Program-made: the position numbers and the translations under genes
The notes under the pieces: model-generated
The model's database searches: none
Seen by the model: the letters and a program-made list of their open reading frames with translations, nothing else
Told to the model about the DNA's origin: nothing
NCBI GenBank assembly: GCA_036023115.1
Contig: JAYKKT010000074.1
Location: forward strand, 5,901,501 to 5,965,500
Origin: Brasenia schreberi
Lineage: Eukaryota; Streptophyta; Magnoliopsida; Nymphaeales; Cabombaceae
DNA: 64,000 nt
Direction of reading: 5' to 3'
Shown: positions 22,437 through 34,578 of the stretch, piece after piece
Layout: each line of letters begins with the position of its first letter
Position numbering within the stretch: the stretch's first letter is position 1

Positions 22437-24809
22437 TTAGCATGCAATTCTTCCACCTTTCTTTGCCTTCTTAGAGCTCGCATCTTTCCCCAAAACCATT
22501 CTGGAAAGAACATCAGCCTGCTTTGTGTGCCCCTCTTCTTTTAAACTTTTGATCAAGGCTTTACAACCGCTTTGGTCAGTCACTCCTCCCTTCTCAAGAA
22601 TCTTACACAATATGGCATATGCATTTAGTGTCTTCCCAGCAGCGCATAGGGCATCCAGGACAAGATCATAGCTTGCAAAGCTGACACTGTGATCCCTCTC
22701 CAAGGCAAAATCAAGCAACTTGAGAGCAGCAATGGTTTTATCCTTCTTGCAGAGGACATCCAAGAGATGATCTATATCAACAGGACACTCCTTGTTAGTC
22801 AATAGATGAATCCGTGCAAGGGCCTCCTCAACATGGCCACGCATAAGAAGCGCCTCCAAAATTTTTGCAGCAATGTCTAGGTTCTCTTTCACATCCTTCT
22901 CCAGCATACTCTTCATAACTCTGCTTGCTGTCTGAACCCTACCATCATCGAAAAGGCTCTCCATCACTTCCCTGAATAATGAGGAGCTTGGCAAATGGCC
23001 ACTCTCAATCATATCATCCAGTGAAACCTTTGCTTCGGCTGGATCTCCTTTCTTAATGAAGCCCTTCACAAGCAAGATATAAGTTTGCGAATCAGGCACA
23101 GTTCCTCGCCTGCGCATGATGTTGAGAAGCTCCACACCAGTTTCTGGCATTCCCTCCCTTGAATGCCCAGTAACCAAATTGTTGAAAGCAATTGGATCTT
23201 CAACACCTCTTTTCATCATCTGCCGGAAAAACATTTCTGCTTTCTGTGTCTGCCCATTTTCACAAAGGTGTTTGATAATTGGATTATAAGCGCTGGGTTG
23301 CATGGTGGAAGAACTCTCAACCTCCACTGTAGAATAACCACCTGGATTCAATAACACCCCTTTCTCCAAAAGCTCATCTAATAGCTCAACAGCTGTCTTA
23401 TGCTTCTCTACTTTGCAGAAATTCTCAATCAAGACACCATAATGAACAGACTCCACCGGTACCTGCAGTTTATGCATGGCCTTTACCACTTGCAAAGCCT
23501 TATCTAAGCCCCCTGATTTACAGTGTCCATTGATCATTGTCAAAAAGACTGACTTGTCATATGGCACCAACCGTCTCTTAACCATCTGATTCATAATCAT
23601 ATGAGCCTCAATCATCTTCTCCTTTTCGCAAAGAGGACGCAACAGAGTACAATAAGTCCTTACGTTAGGCTTGATTCCATGGCTACCCATTTCATTAAAC
23701 AACTTCAACCCGTCATCCACTCGTTCGGCGGCAGCGTATCCCTTGATCAATGACGTGAATGTGACAACATCCGGTGTGTATCCTCTAGTCTTCATCTCTG
23801 CAAAATATTTCTCAGCCTCTTCCATGTTCTTGACCCTGCAGAAACCATTAATGATAGTATTGTAAGCAACGAGGTCAGGAACGAGTCCTCTGGTCTTCAT
23901 GTCCTCAAAGAACCGCTTCGCAGTCTCCATTTTGGAAGACAAACTGAACCCCCATATCAAAATGGTGTAAGTGATGAGATTCGGCGTCACGCCTTCGCGC
24001 AACATGGCGTTGAAGTAACGCTTTGCCATGAACGTCCTGCCGCGCTTCAGAATCACATCGAAGATATTGTTGTAGGAGAGAACGGTGCGCTTGACGCCCA
24101 AATCCTTCATTTTCTGGAAGATCTTGACAGCTTCCTGTACAATCCCAGCTTTCGCGTAGCTATTCATGAGCTCAATAAAGAATTGTTCATCCCACTCGAC
24201 ACCCTTCTTTTGCATATCAAAAATTATGCATCTAGGATGGTTGTGCTTCTGATATTTGCCGAGAATCTGAACCATTTTCAGATACGTTGATCGGTCATGC
24301 TGAAACCCCGTCTTTTCCACCCAGCGGAAGAAATTTAGGGCTTGCTCGTAGTTCTTAGCTCCATCTAACACACTCAAGACCAGTTCCGGATTGAACTGAG
24401 GGACTAATGATCTAATAGAGTTTTGCAACCTTGTGGTCCACGCCCTTTTAGACATCATTCTACAGATAACTGCACTAACATCATCAGGGGTTTTAGGTTT
24501 ATCTATTTGCATCCTTCCTTCACTCGAATGGGAGAGTGGTCCCTCATCAATGGTTGGATCTTGTGCGTGTTGATCACCGAGGACTACAGGTTCGTTCTCC
24601 GACGAAACCTCGTCGTGGGTATTTGATAGAACGCCATCAGAGGCTGCAATACTTTGTTCAGAAATATCTGGAGATCGATCTGAGGAGAACCCTCGGAGGA
24701 AATGGCGAGAAGAAGAACGGAGATCCCTCGAACGCAATGAAGCAAAAGGGTGACGGAGAGAGAGAAGCATCACTTGGGTTCGGGCATTCTTCGAAATATT
24801 GGCAGCCAT
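22437..24809 (-). CDS. P-class pentatricopeptide repeat protein, organellar (At2g37230-like)
   Basis: A single uninterrupted 790-codon frame. Residues 1-45 form an Arg/Ser-rich, acid-poor presequence typical of mitochondrial (possibly plastid) import. Residues 46-115 are a low-complexity linker. From about residue 115 (RAWTTRLQNSIRSLVP) the protein resembles Arabidopsis At2g37230, and about 15 PPR motifs of some 35 residues run to about residue 770, with repeated cores such as TYTILIWGF, AYNTIINGFCR, TFTSLIKGY and HYGVLIENFCK. No E or DYW domain follows, so it is P-class. Such proteins bind organellar RNA one base per repeat and act in processing, stability or translation; the target cannot be read from sequence here. 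The end has a basic KKAKKGGR stretch. No intron, as usual in the family. The start is the first Met before the presequence. Confidence 0.95.
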   Translation of the reverse strand: MAANISKNARTQVMLLSLRHPFASLRSRDLRSSSRHFLRGFSSDRSPDISEQSIAASDGVLSNTHDEVSSENEPVVLGDQHAQDPTIDEGPLSHSSEGRMQIDKPKTPDDVSAVICRMMSKRAWTTRLQNSIRSLVPQFNPELVLSVLDGAKNYEQALNFFRWVEKTGFQHDRSTYLKMVQILGKYQKHNHPRCIIFDMQKKGVEWDEQFFIELMNSYAKAGIVQEAVKIFQKMKDLGVKRTVLSYNNIFDVILKRGRTFMAKRYFNAMLREGVTPNLITYTILIWGFSLSSKMETAKRFFEDMKTRGLVPDLVAYNTIINGFCRVKNMEEAEKYFAEMKTRGYTPDVVTFTSLIKGYAAAERVDDGLKLFNEMGSHGIKPNVRTYCTLLRPLCEKEKMIEAHMIMNQMVKRRLVPYDKSVFLTMINGHCKSGGLDKALQVVKAMHKLQVPVESVHYGVLIENFCKVEKHKTAVELLDELLEKGVLLNPGGYSTVEVESSSTMQPSAYNPIIKHLCENGQTQKAEMFFRQMMKRGVEDPIAFNNLVTGHSREGMPETGVELLNIMRRRGTVPDSQTYILLVKGFIKKGDPAEAKVSLDDMIESGHLPSSSLFREVMESLFDDGRVQTASRVMKSMLEKDVKENLDIAAKILEALLMRGHVEEALARIHLLTNKECPVDIDHLLDVLCKKDKTIAALKLLDFALERDHSVSFASYDLVLDALCAAGKTLNAYAILCKILEKGGVTDQSGCKALIKSLKEEGHTKQADVLSRMVLGKDASSKKAKKGGRIAC

Positions 24810-25908
24810 TTTTTTTGAAGAAAGGAAAGGAGAACGATCAGAGGAAGGCGGCCATGGCGGTGCGCTTTTGCGGTTGATAGGGCTGGGTTTCTGATCTTAT
24901 GGTTTGCAAAGGGAAGAATTTTTTTCCTTTCCTTTTCAGTCAATGGGTTTAGGCTTTTAGGGTTTAAAAATAACCGTCCCGCGGGGCCCTGAACCGACCC
25001 GACCCAAACGGCCCGGAATACCCGATCAGATTCTAGGTTTGGGTACGGAATAAGATGTCTCAATTCGTATCTGATCCGATAATTACCCGGACCGATACCC
25101 GGTATATATGGAGAGAAGTAGCAAATACATAAATGTCTTGCGATGCATAATGTAGCATGAATATCTTGTTTGTTGATGTTTGAAATAGATGATTGAAGAC
25201 TTGAAGTGATAAGAAAAAACAAAGTATAATGGTTTAATCAAATGGTGCAAATTTGTATATCTAAAAGAATTTTGCATTTATATGTATATATATATAAAGA
25301 GAGAGAAAGAGAGAGTTCTCAATCTATAGTCATGATCATGCACATCATGATTCGGTTTTTGAAATGAATAGTTAAAACATTGTGCATTACTTAAAAAGAA
25401 TATTGTTATATTTTATCTTTGATCATGTCAACAAAACCCTGAAAATGTGCATCATTACACAATAAAAAAACAATGTACATTTAAAACTACCTTATATAGA
25501 GAACCTGAACATGTACCTGCTCCGGTAAAGTACGGGTCAAGGTTGGATACAGGTATGCCTGTTCTCGACCCGCTCCATCGCTATACCCAATAGAATCCAC
25601 CTCTTGGTTCAAACCTTTCTCTGGTACAGTGCAGAAGGTTGTGTTCGGTAGGTCCAGCGCTCAAACAAGATCGAGCATGAAAAGGGGTGTTCAAAGTACC
25701 GAGCCAATGAACCGACCTAAAGTGGTCGTCTTTCTTTTGTTTGGTTTCATGAAGAAGAATTGCTTGCGTGGCCAAGTGATTTGACGGTTGAAATTCATCT
25801 CTACTTAAAACTAAATTATATATGACAATTTATACAGGAACGATAAGGTCCTTTGGAAATATATTCAGCTGTTCGATCTGTGCCTTATCGATTCCACATT
25901 GGTCGAAG

Positions 25909-25910
<2 letters not shown>
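24810..25910. other. PPR promoter region and unclassified DNA
   Basis: The minus-strand leader of the PPR gene lies just above 24809. At 24975-25090 there is text rich in gacccgaccc and cccggaccgatacccgg, a composition typical of decayed plant transposon ends. A short GA run lies at about 25297-25313. No other gene is visible. Confidence 0.4.

Positions 25911-26003
<93 letters not shown>
25911..26003. repeat. Compound (TA)n(GA)n microsatellite
   Basis: About 33 TA units are followed by about 13 GA units. It produces spurious Tyr/Ile frames on both strands. Confidence 0.97.
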
Positions 26004-26007
<4 letters not shown>

Positions 26008-26879
26008 AACTGGTTACGGAGGAGTTTTAACATGCTATCTGTTTTGCCGAGTAATTTTTCTTCTGATAGTTGTTTTGGCGTTGTGTCATTGTTGAACTGT
26101 GTACGCTAGAAAACCTGACAATCTAGTTTATGTCTGAACAATTTATTCTACAATTATTATAGTTTTATCTTTTTGGTTACCTTCATCGAACTCGCCACCT
26201 TCATTTTGTGAGTAGAGCCCGAGCCCCCTACCAGGTAAGCTAACGCTCTGAATGCTATGACGCTTTTTTCTTCCAACAAGTTAGAATTCATTGGAAATGA
26301 ATGAACAGTGTTAACATATAGCCCTAGAGAGAAGCAGTTCCGAGAAACAATTGCAGCAAGAACATGCGTCAGTCAAAGCAAGGAAGAAGGTAATTTCGGT
26401 ATTCATCAACGAGATTCGTGGCAATTTGAGCAACTGCATCGGATGATCGACTAATTCCTTGAAATATCAATGCTTTTCTCGACTTCCAACGAAGAGGAAC
26501 TGTGATTCGCCGGATTAAAGACCATTTCAAGGAGTCTTATTGCTGCATATGTACGAGATGGGGGGGAATATCATACCCGGAAGACACAGAGTTCCGTTTC
26601 AATGAGGTCCACTTCCATTCAAGCACGCCGGACGCATCAAATGGTACATAGTTTTGCTGAATTTTGGTCAACCTTGATGGTGGACGTAGATCTAAGAAGT
26701 TTATTAGCAGAAGTAGTTGTTCTACCATCACCTTATCATGAGCTAGAATCTGATCCACTAGGATGCTTCGCCATGCCATGAACATGAGTTGCCTTGGAAC
26801 TGTTGGAAAAAATAGCAGAGGAGCAGTCGCCGTTTGGCTTTCGATCACTATCGCACGCCTTCTTCAAGGATGTTCCTCA
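26004..26879. other. Unclassified; a 103-codon minus-strand frame of unknown origin
   Basis: The frame at 26537-26848 (minus) reads without stops but matches nothing I know. It lies downstream, in the sense direction, of the Copia LTR start at 27201, so it may be part of or flank that LTR. No ATG context or splice signals support a gene. Confidence 0.3.
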
Positions 26880-27670
26880 AAGTTTTAGGAGAAAGACACA
26901 GAGGTGAGGGAACTCATAGAGATAAGATAGCGTAGAAATATTTTCTTGTGTATATCTTTATTGAAAATCTTTTTTCTTTTGATGTTGCAAACTTTACCTT
27001 CCTTGGATGTGCGTTTCAGCGGTTCTCCTAATTCGTTGTTTCTTTTAATTTCTTTTGTAAAACAAAAACTCCTTTTAATATGAGAAACATTTATTTTTGT
27101 AAATGAAGAGAATGGCTAATACGATAAATAAGGGGGGCTCCTTATTTACCATATGTTCGTTATGTTTACGACCTTATGGTCATTAACCCTAGGAGTTATC
27201 ATCTCCCACTTAGTCATATGAGTCGAATCACAATACAATAGTTTCTTCCCACTCGGCCATATGAGCTTAATCATGATACAATGGTTTCCTTTCACTATTT
27301 AGCCAATTGTATCATTTCTAGATGTACTTAAAGTACAACTCTTATGAGTTATCCTATTATGCGGTTTTAGTATTGAGTATGGTTTTCCTGCATAACAACT
27401 CATGTATTTCTCCCTTTTTTCATGATTGAAAAAACTTTAATCATGTCTTAAACCCATACTGGTAACATGTTTAGTAAACAAGTCTTCCAATATACCCTTT
27501 GTTAGGGGGGGTGTTTTCATATCTTCTGTAAGAATGTAAGTGACAGATACTTCATTCTTTTGTACCATATAACGTACATAATGATATTTTACCATTATAT
27601 GATTGCTCATTGAGCTATAAGCTCCACTTTTTATAAGAGTTATGATGTTGTTTTTCGGCTTCTCTCTCAC
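26880..27670 (-). mobile_element. Ty1/Copia retrotransposon 3' end (RNase H end, polypurine tract, LTR start)
   Basis: The minus-strand frame at 27437-27670 resembles the C-terminal end of Copia RNase H: HIMVKYHYVRYMVQ, then VTYILTEDMKTPPLTKGI and THVTS-like SMGL, corresponding to the family's HIxxxxHxIRE ... ADxxTKGL pattern. About 230 bases further on is a polypurine tract aagtgggaga (27202-27211), directly followed by TG at 27201, the usual start of a 3' LTR. The left end of the LTR is not defined. Two approximate tandem copies of a 43-bp motif with atacaatrgtttc occur at 27205-27290. The rest of pol is absent. Confidence 0.65.
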
Positions 27671-28139
27671 TAATATTTTTTTTTGTTTTGCAAAACCGGC
27701 ATACTTTTTTGGAATTGTCGCAGAGCTTCAACCTGTCTCTAATACCAGATGTTGGGGTAGTCTCTATTTGTCGGAGCCGTCTGAACTTTTCAAGCTTCTG
27801 TTATGGCGCAATGGAAGCCAACTGTCCTTCTTTGGTTCTGCTTTTTGTTTCTCCTGTGAACTGTCTGTATTTTCTTTGCTTTCAGTTTCTCCTTTGTTTC
27901 TTCTGTATTTCCTATAAAATAGGATAAAAGAGAACAAAGAAGAGGATAATATTTTTTTAGGTTACTTATAGAGGGTTTTCTCAAAAGACTCTTATATGAA
28001 TCACACATACACTTTTTGTATGATTCTTTGTATTTATACATGTTTTTCAATCTTCTGAGCTTTCCTCTCTAGGTTTTCCTTTTTAACAGTCATTTTGATT
28101 TATCCGGAAAATGCGTGACTTTTTCAAAATGAAAATTGT

Positions 28140-28700
28140 TGTATGAACATTTATATTTTCAAAAATACGATCTCATGAAATCCTGGAAGAGGGCCTTTCT
28201 TCATGCATTTCATGGTCGTTGTTAGTAATGGAGCCGATAGTAGCCATCCACTACTTACACAATCGATACATAGAGAGGTTGTTGACAGGCCATTGCCAAA
28301 AGAAGCTAAGATCGAATCAACACTAGGCTCATCGCACCACGGGTAACACAAGAGACACCGGCTTCTCCTTTGTTGATTCGTGGGACTGGTTTGAAGTAAC
28401 AGGACTTCCCTATGTCAGGTAAAAGAAGTATGCGGCCCGACGGGTAACACAAGAGACACCGGGGAGAAGCTAATCCTCTCTGAGTCTCTCTTGGATCAAT
28501 TCAGATTGATTTCGATTATATCAAGTGAAGTGCAGTTCGGTAAATCCAAGGTCAACCACCTGCATATCATTGAGGAATTCATCGAATCGTTGCAGTTTTT
28601 TTCTTCCACCCACTTTCTCTGAGGACCGGACAATGGCGTTTGAAGTCGCCAATCAGGATAGTGTTGGTAGCTGGGTCTCTTGAACCCAACCAATGGTCTT
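28140..28700 (-). mobile_element. L1-type LINE endonuclease relic
   Basis: Across shifting minus-strand frames the order of LINE endonuclease landmarks is kept: ILIGDF (the GDFN motif, mutated), RFDEFLNDMQVVDLGFTEL with FT (the DLGFxGxxFTW region), IQERL, then NNDHEM and RPSSR/GFHEIVFLK wording (SDH and RPFRFxxxW region). The element is truncated on both sides and frameshifted, and is dead. Confidence 0.6.
28340..28462. repeat. Short direct repeat, 22 bp, about 100 bp apart
   Basis: The phrase gggtaacacaagagacaccg with flanking bases occurs at 28340-28361 and 28441-28462 without mismatch, inside the LINE relic. Confidence 0.85.
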
Positions 28701-28779
28701 TGTTTTGACTCGCCCCACCTGAATCAGCCACTCACCACTGTTCATGTGGGTAGGGATGGAAATTTGGACCCAACCCGTG

Positions 28780-28920
28780 AGTACCCACTCCCAACGGTTT
28801 ACATGTGCAATCAAAAAGGGTTTATATTGAGATACTACAAGGCACCCACCCCAATGGTTTAGATACGCAGTTAGGAAGGTTTTATATTGAGATACTACAA
28901 TGGGTTTAAAACCTATTAAG
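28780..28920. repeat. Approximate tandem repeat, unit about 65-70 bp
   Basis: The wording ttatattgagatactacaa occurs twice (about 28820 and 28886), each preceded by a caatggttt/caacggttt phrase. No coding signal. Confidence 0.6.
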
Positions 28921-29446
28921 CAACGACTTTATAAATGCTCAAACCCATGCACCCTCTTGGTCTGTTACAGATTTAACTGGAAGTCGGGAATCAATGGGAT
29001 CCTGACTCTGATTCAAATCAATTAGATTCGCAATTGTAGATCAAATGGTTCCTTATAACCTAAGAATATTTTCCATGGAGAAAGTTTTTCTTTTTTCGTG
29101 TATTACGATTGTTCCTTCAGGTGTCACAGAACAGAGCACAACGGCGACAATGAATCCTTGCAGCCAACCCGACTTAATGTTGGTTCTAGGTTTGAAAATT
29201 TTCAAACATGGCAGTTTGAAAGCTACATGGTTTGCTTTTCCGGGATCCGAAAACACAATTGATATCATCCCTCATCGGTCTGCCACAATCTTTGAGACCG
29301 TCAAAGTACTGTATCTAGAGAGAGAGAGGAGAGATAGTTCTACATGCATTTATGATGCATCATCTCCTATTCGGTCGCGCGAGGGGATCTCCTATTTGAC
29401 ATGATTCGGTCGTGCAAGGGGAGATAGTTCTTTATGTGTTTATGGT

Positions 29447-30105
29447 ACATGATATCCTATTTGACATGATTTGATAGCAACCTTCAACTACTTTTTACTA
29501 CTCATCAATTTTTCAAAACCACTTTTCACCATATAAAACCACCAAACTATTTAAACAAATTACAAAACTATTTATATATAAATATAGATAATTTTAACAA
29601 ATAGAAAGTGGTCTTGATGATGCCAACGGTTTTGACTATATATATATGGAGAGAGAGAAAGGAAACCAGGAAAGGAATTTCTTCTCAAACTCTACCAGCT
29701 CACACGCCATAAAGCATAGCCAGACAGGTGAGGCAAGCTCACCGAAACAGTGGCGATGAAGATGCCAACCAGTTGACATGATATCCTATTTGACATGATT
29801 AGATCGCGCCCTTCAACTACTTTTTACTAATCAATTTTTCAAAACCACTTTTCACCATATAAAACCACCGAACTATTTAAACAAATTACAAAACTATTTA
29901 TATATAAATAAATATAGATAATTTTGACAAATAAAAAGTGGCTTTGATGATGATGCCAATATATATATATATATATGGAAGAGAGAGAAAGAAAACCAGG
30001 AAAGGAATTTCTTCTGAAACTCTACCAGCTCACATGCCATAAAGCATAGCCAGACAGGTGAGGCAAGCTCACCGAAACAGTGGCGATGAAGATGCCAACC
30101 AGTTG
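29447..30105. repeat. 329-bp head-to-tail tandem duplication
   Basis: Copy A (29447-29775) and copy B (29776-30105) start acatgatatcctatttgaca and end gatgccaaccagttg. They differ by scattered substitutions and small indels, mainly in the AT-rich middle (tatatata length, one extra aaat unit). Above copy A, 29325-29446 holds shorter overlapping repeats of ggggagatagttct and cctatttgacatgatt, suggesting earlier rounds of duplication. It ends about 630 bp downstream of the WAV3-type stop codon. Confidence 0.95.
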
Positions 30106-30738
30106 ATCTCATACACAAGAAAAACCGCAAATGGCCAGCATGTCGACTAAGTTCATGCAACACAAAAGTGACCAGAAAATCACAGCAAGGGAGTTCAATA
30201 AGAGACCCTCTGTAATCCATGTCCAACCTGCAAATATCTCTAAAGGAGACTGTGTCATACATCAGCTCAGTGGAACTGGCAGACGCCTACTGGGGGACGA
30301 TAAGTTCCATCTACCAGGTACAGTTTACTCGGGCAACAAACAATATTCAGAAATAAAAAATTAACAAGCACTCCCCCACAAAGCATAAGATGGCATGTAA
30401 ATTGAAATGCAAGGACCCCACTAACCTTTATAAAACCAAAAGAAAGAACAAAAGGAGCAAATCGTATTATACAATGATAGAAGAATGCACCGCCCAATAC
30501 TTATACCCAATATAAACGTACAAAGCCATTCCTTTCCCAATCTTTTTTTGCCCCACCAAAGGGACGAAGTCTTTTGTATGTACATCCCAAAAAATTAGCC
30601 CTTGAAACCAAGGCTTTCACCTTACCCCTCTTATTCCTTTACAAAAGCCATGGGAAAACTTAGCATGAATATGCAGCCGATGATATGTTGGAAGATAAAA
30701 ATGGAAGTTCTTCAATTGTCATGAAAGAAATTTCCGAG
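30106..30738 (-). other. Probable 3' untranslated region and 3' flank of the WAV3-type gene
   Basis: Directly downstream of the stop codon on the minus strand. No other open frame of interest. A poly(A) site could not be fixed by eye. Confidence 0.5.
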
Positions 30739-33700
30739 TTACCGAGGCTGCATCGTCCCATTGAAGGACAGGGATGGTTTTATCAGAGGTCGTGCTGTGT
30801 GGCTCTGCTGACTGCTCGAAGTACTGAATGTCTGTGATCGCATAAGCATGTCCACCATTGAAGGGGTCTGGTAGCCATAGACAACACTTCTGCTGTCTGT
30901 GGAGTCACCTCGTGCTGTTGCCCTCTGCCATGAGTGAGAGCTCAAACCTGAGAGGACGTATGCCCGTCCAGATGCCTCGTACACTTGCCGACTTGCCATT
31001 CTTTCCTGCATCTCCTTGAGCTCTGCATCAAGTGCTGTGGACAGCCGATCTCCAGACCGTAACGCTGCCGACTCCAATAGAACCTTTCTTTGATTACCGA
31101 GAAGCGCAACAGCACCAGCAAGATCGCCCTGCTCTGCCAGTAGCCGTGCTTCAGCAATTGCTTCTGCTGCCTTCAGCCGGTTTTTCTGCCTATCCACTTC
31201 CACACATACGATGTTCTGATGAAGGCTTACAGTTATAGGACGTTGAATCGCAACACTTTGGCTATTGGGGTTAACGGACTCCTGTAGCACTGGATCCTTA
31301 TAAACACATCCAACTTTCAGCACCACAAACCCACCATTAGAGGGAATTCTCACTCCACATGCCGGAATTCGGACATCAACCAAAAAGTCCCTTTCTTCCT
31401 CCGCATACAAGTCACCCACAACCACACACCCTCTCTGCCCTTGATCTAAGACATTGTTAGCATAACTACCAGCATGAATTGAATTGATGGTCACACCAGG
31501 ACTTGAACACTCAAACCGAACCTGCAACTCCTGAACCACCACGCTGAGGAGACCACCTATGCACTGAGCAAATGCATCTTGAATCACATTCTCAGCCTCG
31601 ATGAAGGAGAAGGTGCCCCCGGAGGTCTCAGATATGGTGTGCATAGAAGCAGCATCATGATCGACACCGAATCCAAATGCGTGAACAGGTATCTGAACCT
31701 GGCCTTGTTGTGAACCACGCCTAACCGAAAATGGTAGTAAGGCTTGGTAATCAACAGCTTGTGTATGACGGCCATGGCTCCCAGCAGCAGAAACATTGTA
31801 TGTGTCCTGTCCATCAGACAGAAGGATGATGCTACAAACCGGATTCTTTTCCCGACGCTCTTCTAAAACTTTGGCCCCCTTCCGCAGCCCTTCAGCAATA
31901 TTCGTACCACCACTCGAGATTAATGAATTTACAGCCTGAAGAGCTTGTTGGCGGCCAGAGTCTGTCATCCTCCGGAGGTGGAACAGCCTGCGAGCAGTAG
32001 AGGAGAATGCCACTACAGAGAGGCGATCAGATGGCCCAAGATTTTGAATGACAAAACCCATTGCACGTTTGAGCAGGGCTAGCTTGGTCCCCGCCATGCT
32101 GCCACTTACATCAAGTACCGTAACAAGATCAACAGGTGCACGGTCTCGTTGCGATTGAGACAATGATAGGTCATTTCTTTGGCTTCGCCTTGAGCTTGCA
32201 GAAGGCGCTTTCAAATGTATCAGTACAGCAAAGCTGTCACAAGAATCTGAAGCTGAAATAGCTGGCCACTGTGAAAAGGTCTCCATTTCCACAGTTTCAG
32301 CAAGGCCACCCGTACTCTCCAAACAATCCCTTCCCAGCAATTGTGAGAGCGAAGGATCCAAAGGTTCATCATCATCAAATGAATTGGGCTCAGATCCATG
32401 AAATAGAGGGTTTGATTGACGGCCTGCATCCTGAGGTGGACGAGGAGGTGGCAGGCGACGCAAAAGGGTCATCCATCCATCATCTCGAGGGCAATCCAAA
32501 GGGTTGATCCTTGATTTTCCATGTATGGCATCTGCAGCAGGACCCTGAAAAGGAATCTCTTTCCATTTTGAACGGCAGATGGGGCACACTTGATTGCCAT
32601 GTTTCACATTTGAAGCAATGCAGTGGAAATGAAACACATGCAAACACTCTGCCGTAAACAGCGCATGACCATGGCCAGGCTTCATGGTGCCAAGGCATAT
32701 AGCACAGAACCTCTGCATTCAGCAAGAAGCAGCGGATTAATGAAGTGAATCGCCCAGGAACTGACAACTATTACAAACAAAATTCTCACAACTAGCTCAG
32801 AGATTTGCATGTCAAAAGCCAACCAAAAGTCTAACGAAGGTCTAGCCAGGACATATCCCATAAGAATCAGGAATTCTCATAAATGATGCGAGCACGTGAT
32901 CGAATATAGGGTGCGGAGAAGACTTAGACCAAATGAATCTCCTCATATGACAACAACAAACAGCTTTTCATAACCACTGTCAGTGCACATATGATGAAAA
33001 GAACAGAATACTCAGATCCCTGGAATAGTTTTTGAGCAAAACAGGCTTTGGTCTATCAGAAGGTTCGAGACCAATCCAGGAGAGCATTATCTGAGTAGAA
33101 ACGGGAAGGTCCTTGAGACAGAAACGTCACTGTACTACAGAAGATTTGAGATTCATGTAAACCGCAGAATCGCATTGTTCTTCTGCTATCCATAGGACAT
33201 GCCAAAATTAACTCTGGTGAATTTTCTTGTGGATCTTTTGGTAGAAAATGATGACCAGATCTTGGTTTTGACATTTTGCCAACGCTTTAGAAAGTCAAAA
33301 GCTGAAGTTCAAATACATGAAAGATTGACGTGATACCAACACAAGTTTAAGAAGCCCGGATTAATTGAGTTTAAACTGGAGTTCTCTAGTGGCAACACCA
33401 ATGAACTCGTACAATCCCAAGAGAACCAGGCTGCTGCGTGGAAAGCATAACAAACATGCACTCAAAAGAAAAAAGGTGGATCTACTGCCAAAGGCATCAG
33501 AAGGATGCAGACCACCATTAATATCACAGGAAAAGGGGCAAATGATTACTAGAAAATGAACCAAAATCACAGAAAATTATCACGAATCAACGACATCAAA
33601 GATTTGACTGCGGTATTTTTACCTTTATCGGTTACAAAAATTGACCATAGAGTATTAGTGTAATTAATCAAAATCAAGTTTCCAAATACAAGATAAATTC

Positions 33701-34578
33701 AGAATAAAGACATTCACTGAAACCTATTTAAGAGAGACTACAATTTTATATTTAATGATTCTGCCATATTTATGACGAAAAACAACCAGGACCAAAAATA
33801 GCAAATGAGGCCCATATATAGACGGAAATCTCTACGTCATGATCTTTACGAGTTACCAGAAGAAGCGCTTTTGGTTTCTTTACCCCTATTTCCTGAGATC
33901 ATAAACGGTTCAGAGTGCAACCAATTGTGAATAAACGAGATACTCGAGGCAAAGAAAACAGAAGAATTTCCCGAAATAAAAAGAAGAAGAAGAAAACGTC
34001 CAGAAAGCTTATTTAGCCTTCTTGGTGATGATTGTTTGTTACATTATTTTTCAAATAAAGAGAACCACACGAGATCTCTTTTGTTAGATCCGATAGATCA
34101 AGGCAAAGGAAAACCAAGTACTCACAAAGAGAACACCAAAAAATCAAGACAGAAATACACGGACAAGATATATCTAGAAAAAAAAACAAAAAAGGGAGGG
34201 GAAGCAACCATGAACTGCATGTAAACCCGCAGATTCACCACTAAATCAAAAGAAAGAGACTAGAAAGCCACCCAAAGATCGAAAGAAAGAAAAATCCCCC
34301 ATGAAGGCGGAAAGCGCGAGTGAGGAAACACAGATAGAGAACATAAAACGCACCTTCGAGGATCTGCTAGAGAACTTCGACAGCCTGAGGCCGGACGACG
34401 ACGGCGTAGGCGTCGACGGCCAGAAATCGGTCTCCGTCATCACCGTCCGGCAGTCGGAGGGCCGGCCACCCACCATGGGCTCCGCCGTCGACGACGCCTT
34501 GTTTTCGTTCGTTCTAGGCACGTACGCGCAGAGGTGGCTGCTCAGCGCCATCTTCGCCTTCCTCCACCGACTTCCCAT
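30739..34578 (-). CDS. RING + von Willebrand A domain E3 ubiquitin ligase, WAV3 family (two exons)
   Basis: Exon 1 is 34354-34578 (75 codons, MGSRWRKAKMALSSHLC...SSK) and exon 2 is 30739-32712. The 1641-bp intron has GT-AG borders in phase 0, and the joined protein is 732 residues, near family length (about 690-730). A RING-H2 domain spans residues 78-121 (C78, C81, C98, H100, H103, C106, C118, C121). The vWA domain spans about 270-455 with a complete MIDAS metal site: DVSGS (D276, S278, S280), SGGTN and LLSDGQD. A C-terminal region (about 570-700) with LKAAEAIAEARLLAEQGD and LSGLSSHSWQRATARG is characteristic of this plant family. WAV3, WAVH1/2 and EDA40-type proteins are RING E3 ligases, some acting in root gravitropism. 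The exon 1 start MGS followed by a basic stretch is family-typical and could be N-myristoylated (inference). The leader above 34578 is CT-rich in the sense direction. Confidence 0.95.
32713..34353 (-). other. Intron of the WAV3-type gene
   Basis: Sense donor TCGAAG|GTGCG at 34354/34353 and acceptor ...TGCAG|AGG at 32713/32712. The interior is AT-rich and holds no recognised element. Confidence 0.9.

Noticed and set aside
26537..26848. 103-codon minus-strand frame as a gene
   Set aside because: No recognisable domain, and its position just beyond a Copia LTR start suggests retroelement or flank sequence.
29053..29404. Overlapping frames of 71 and 119 codons
   Set aside because: Opposite-strand overlap, no family match, and the right part is formed by local tandem repeats.
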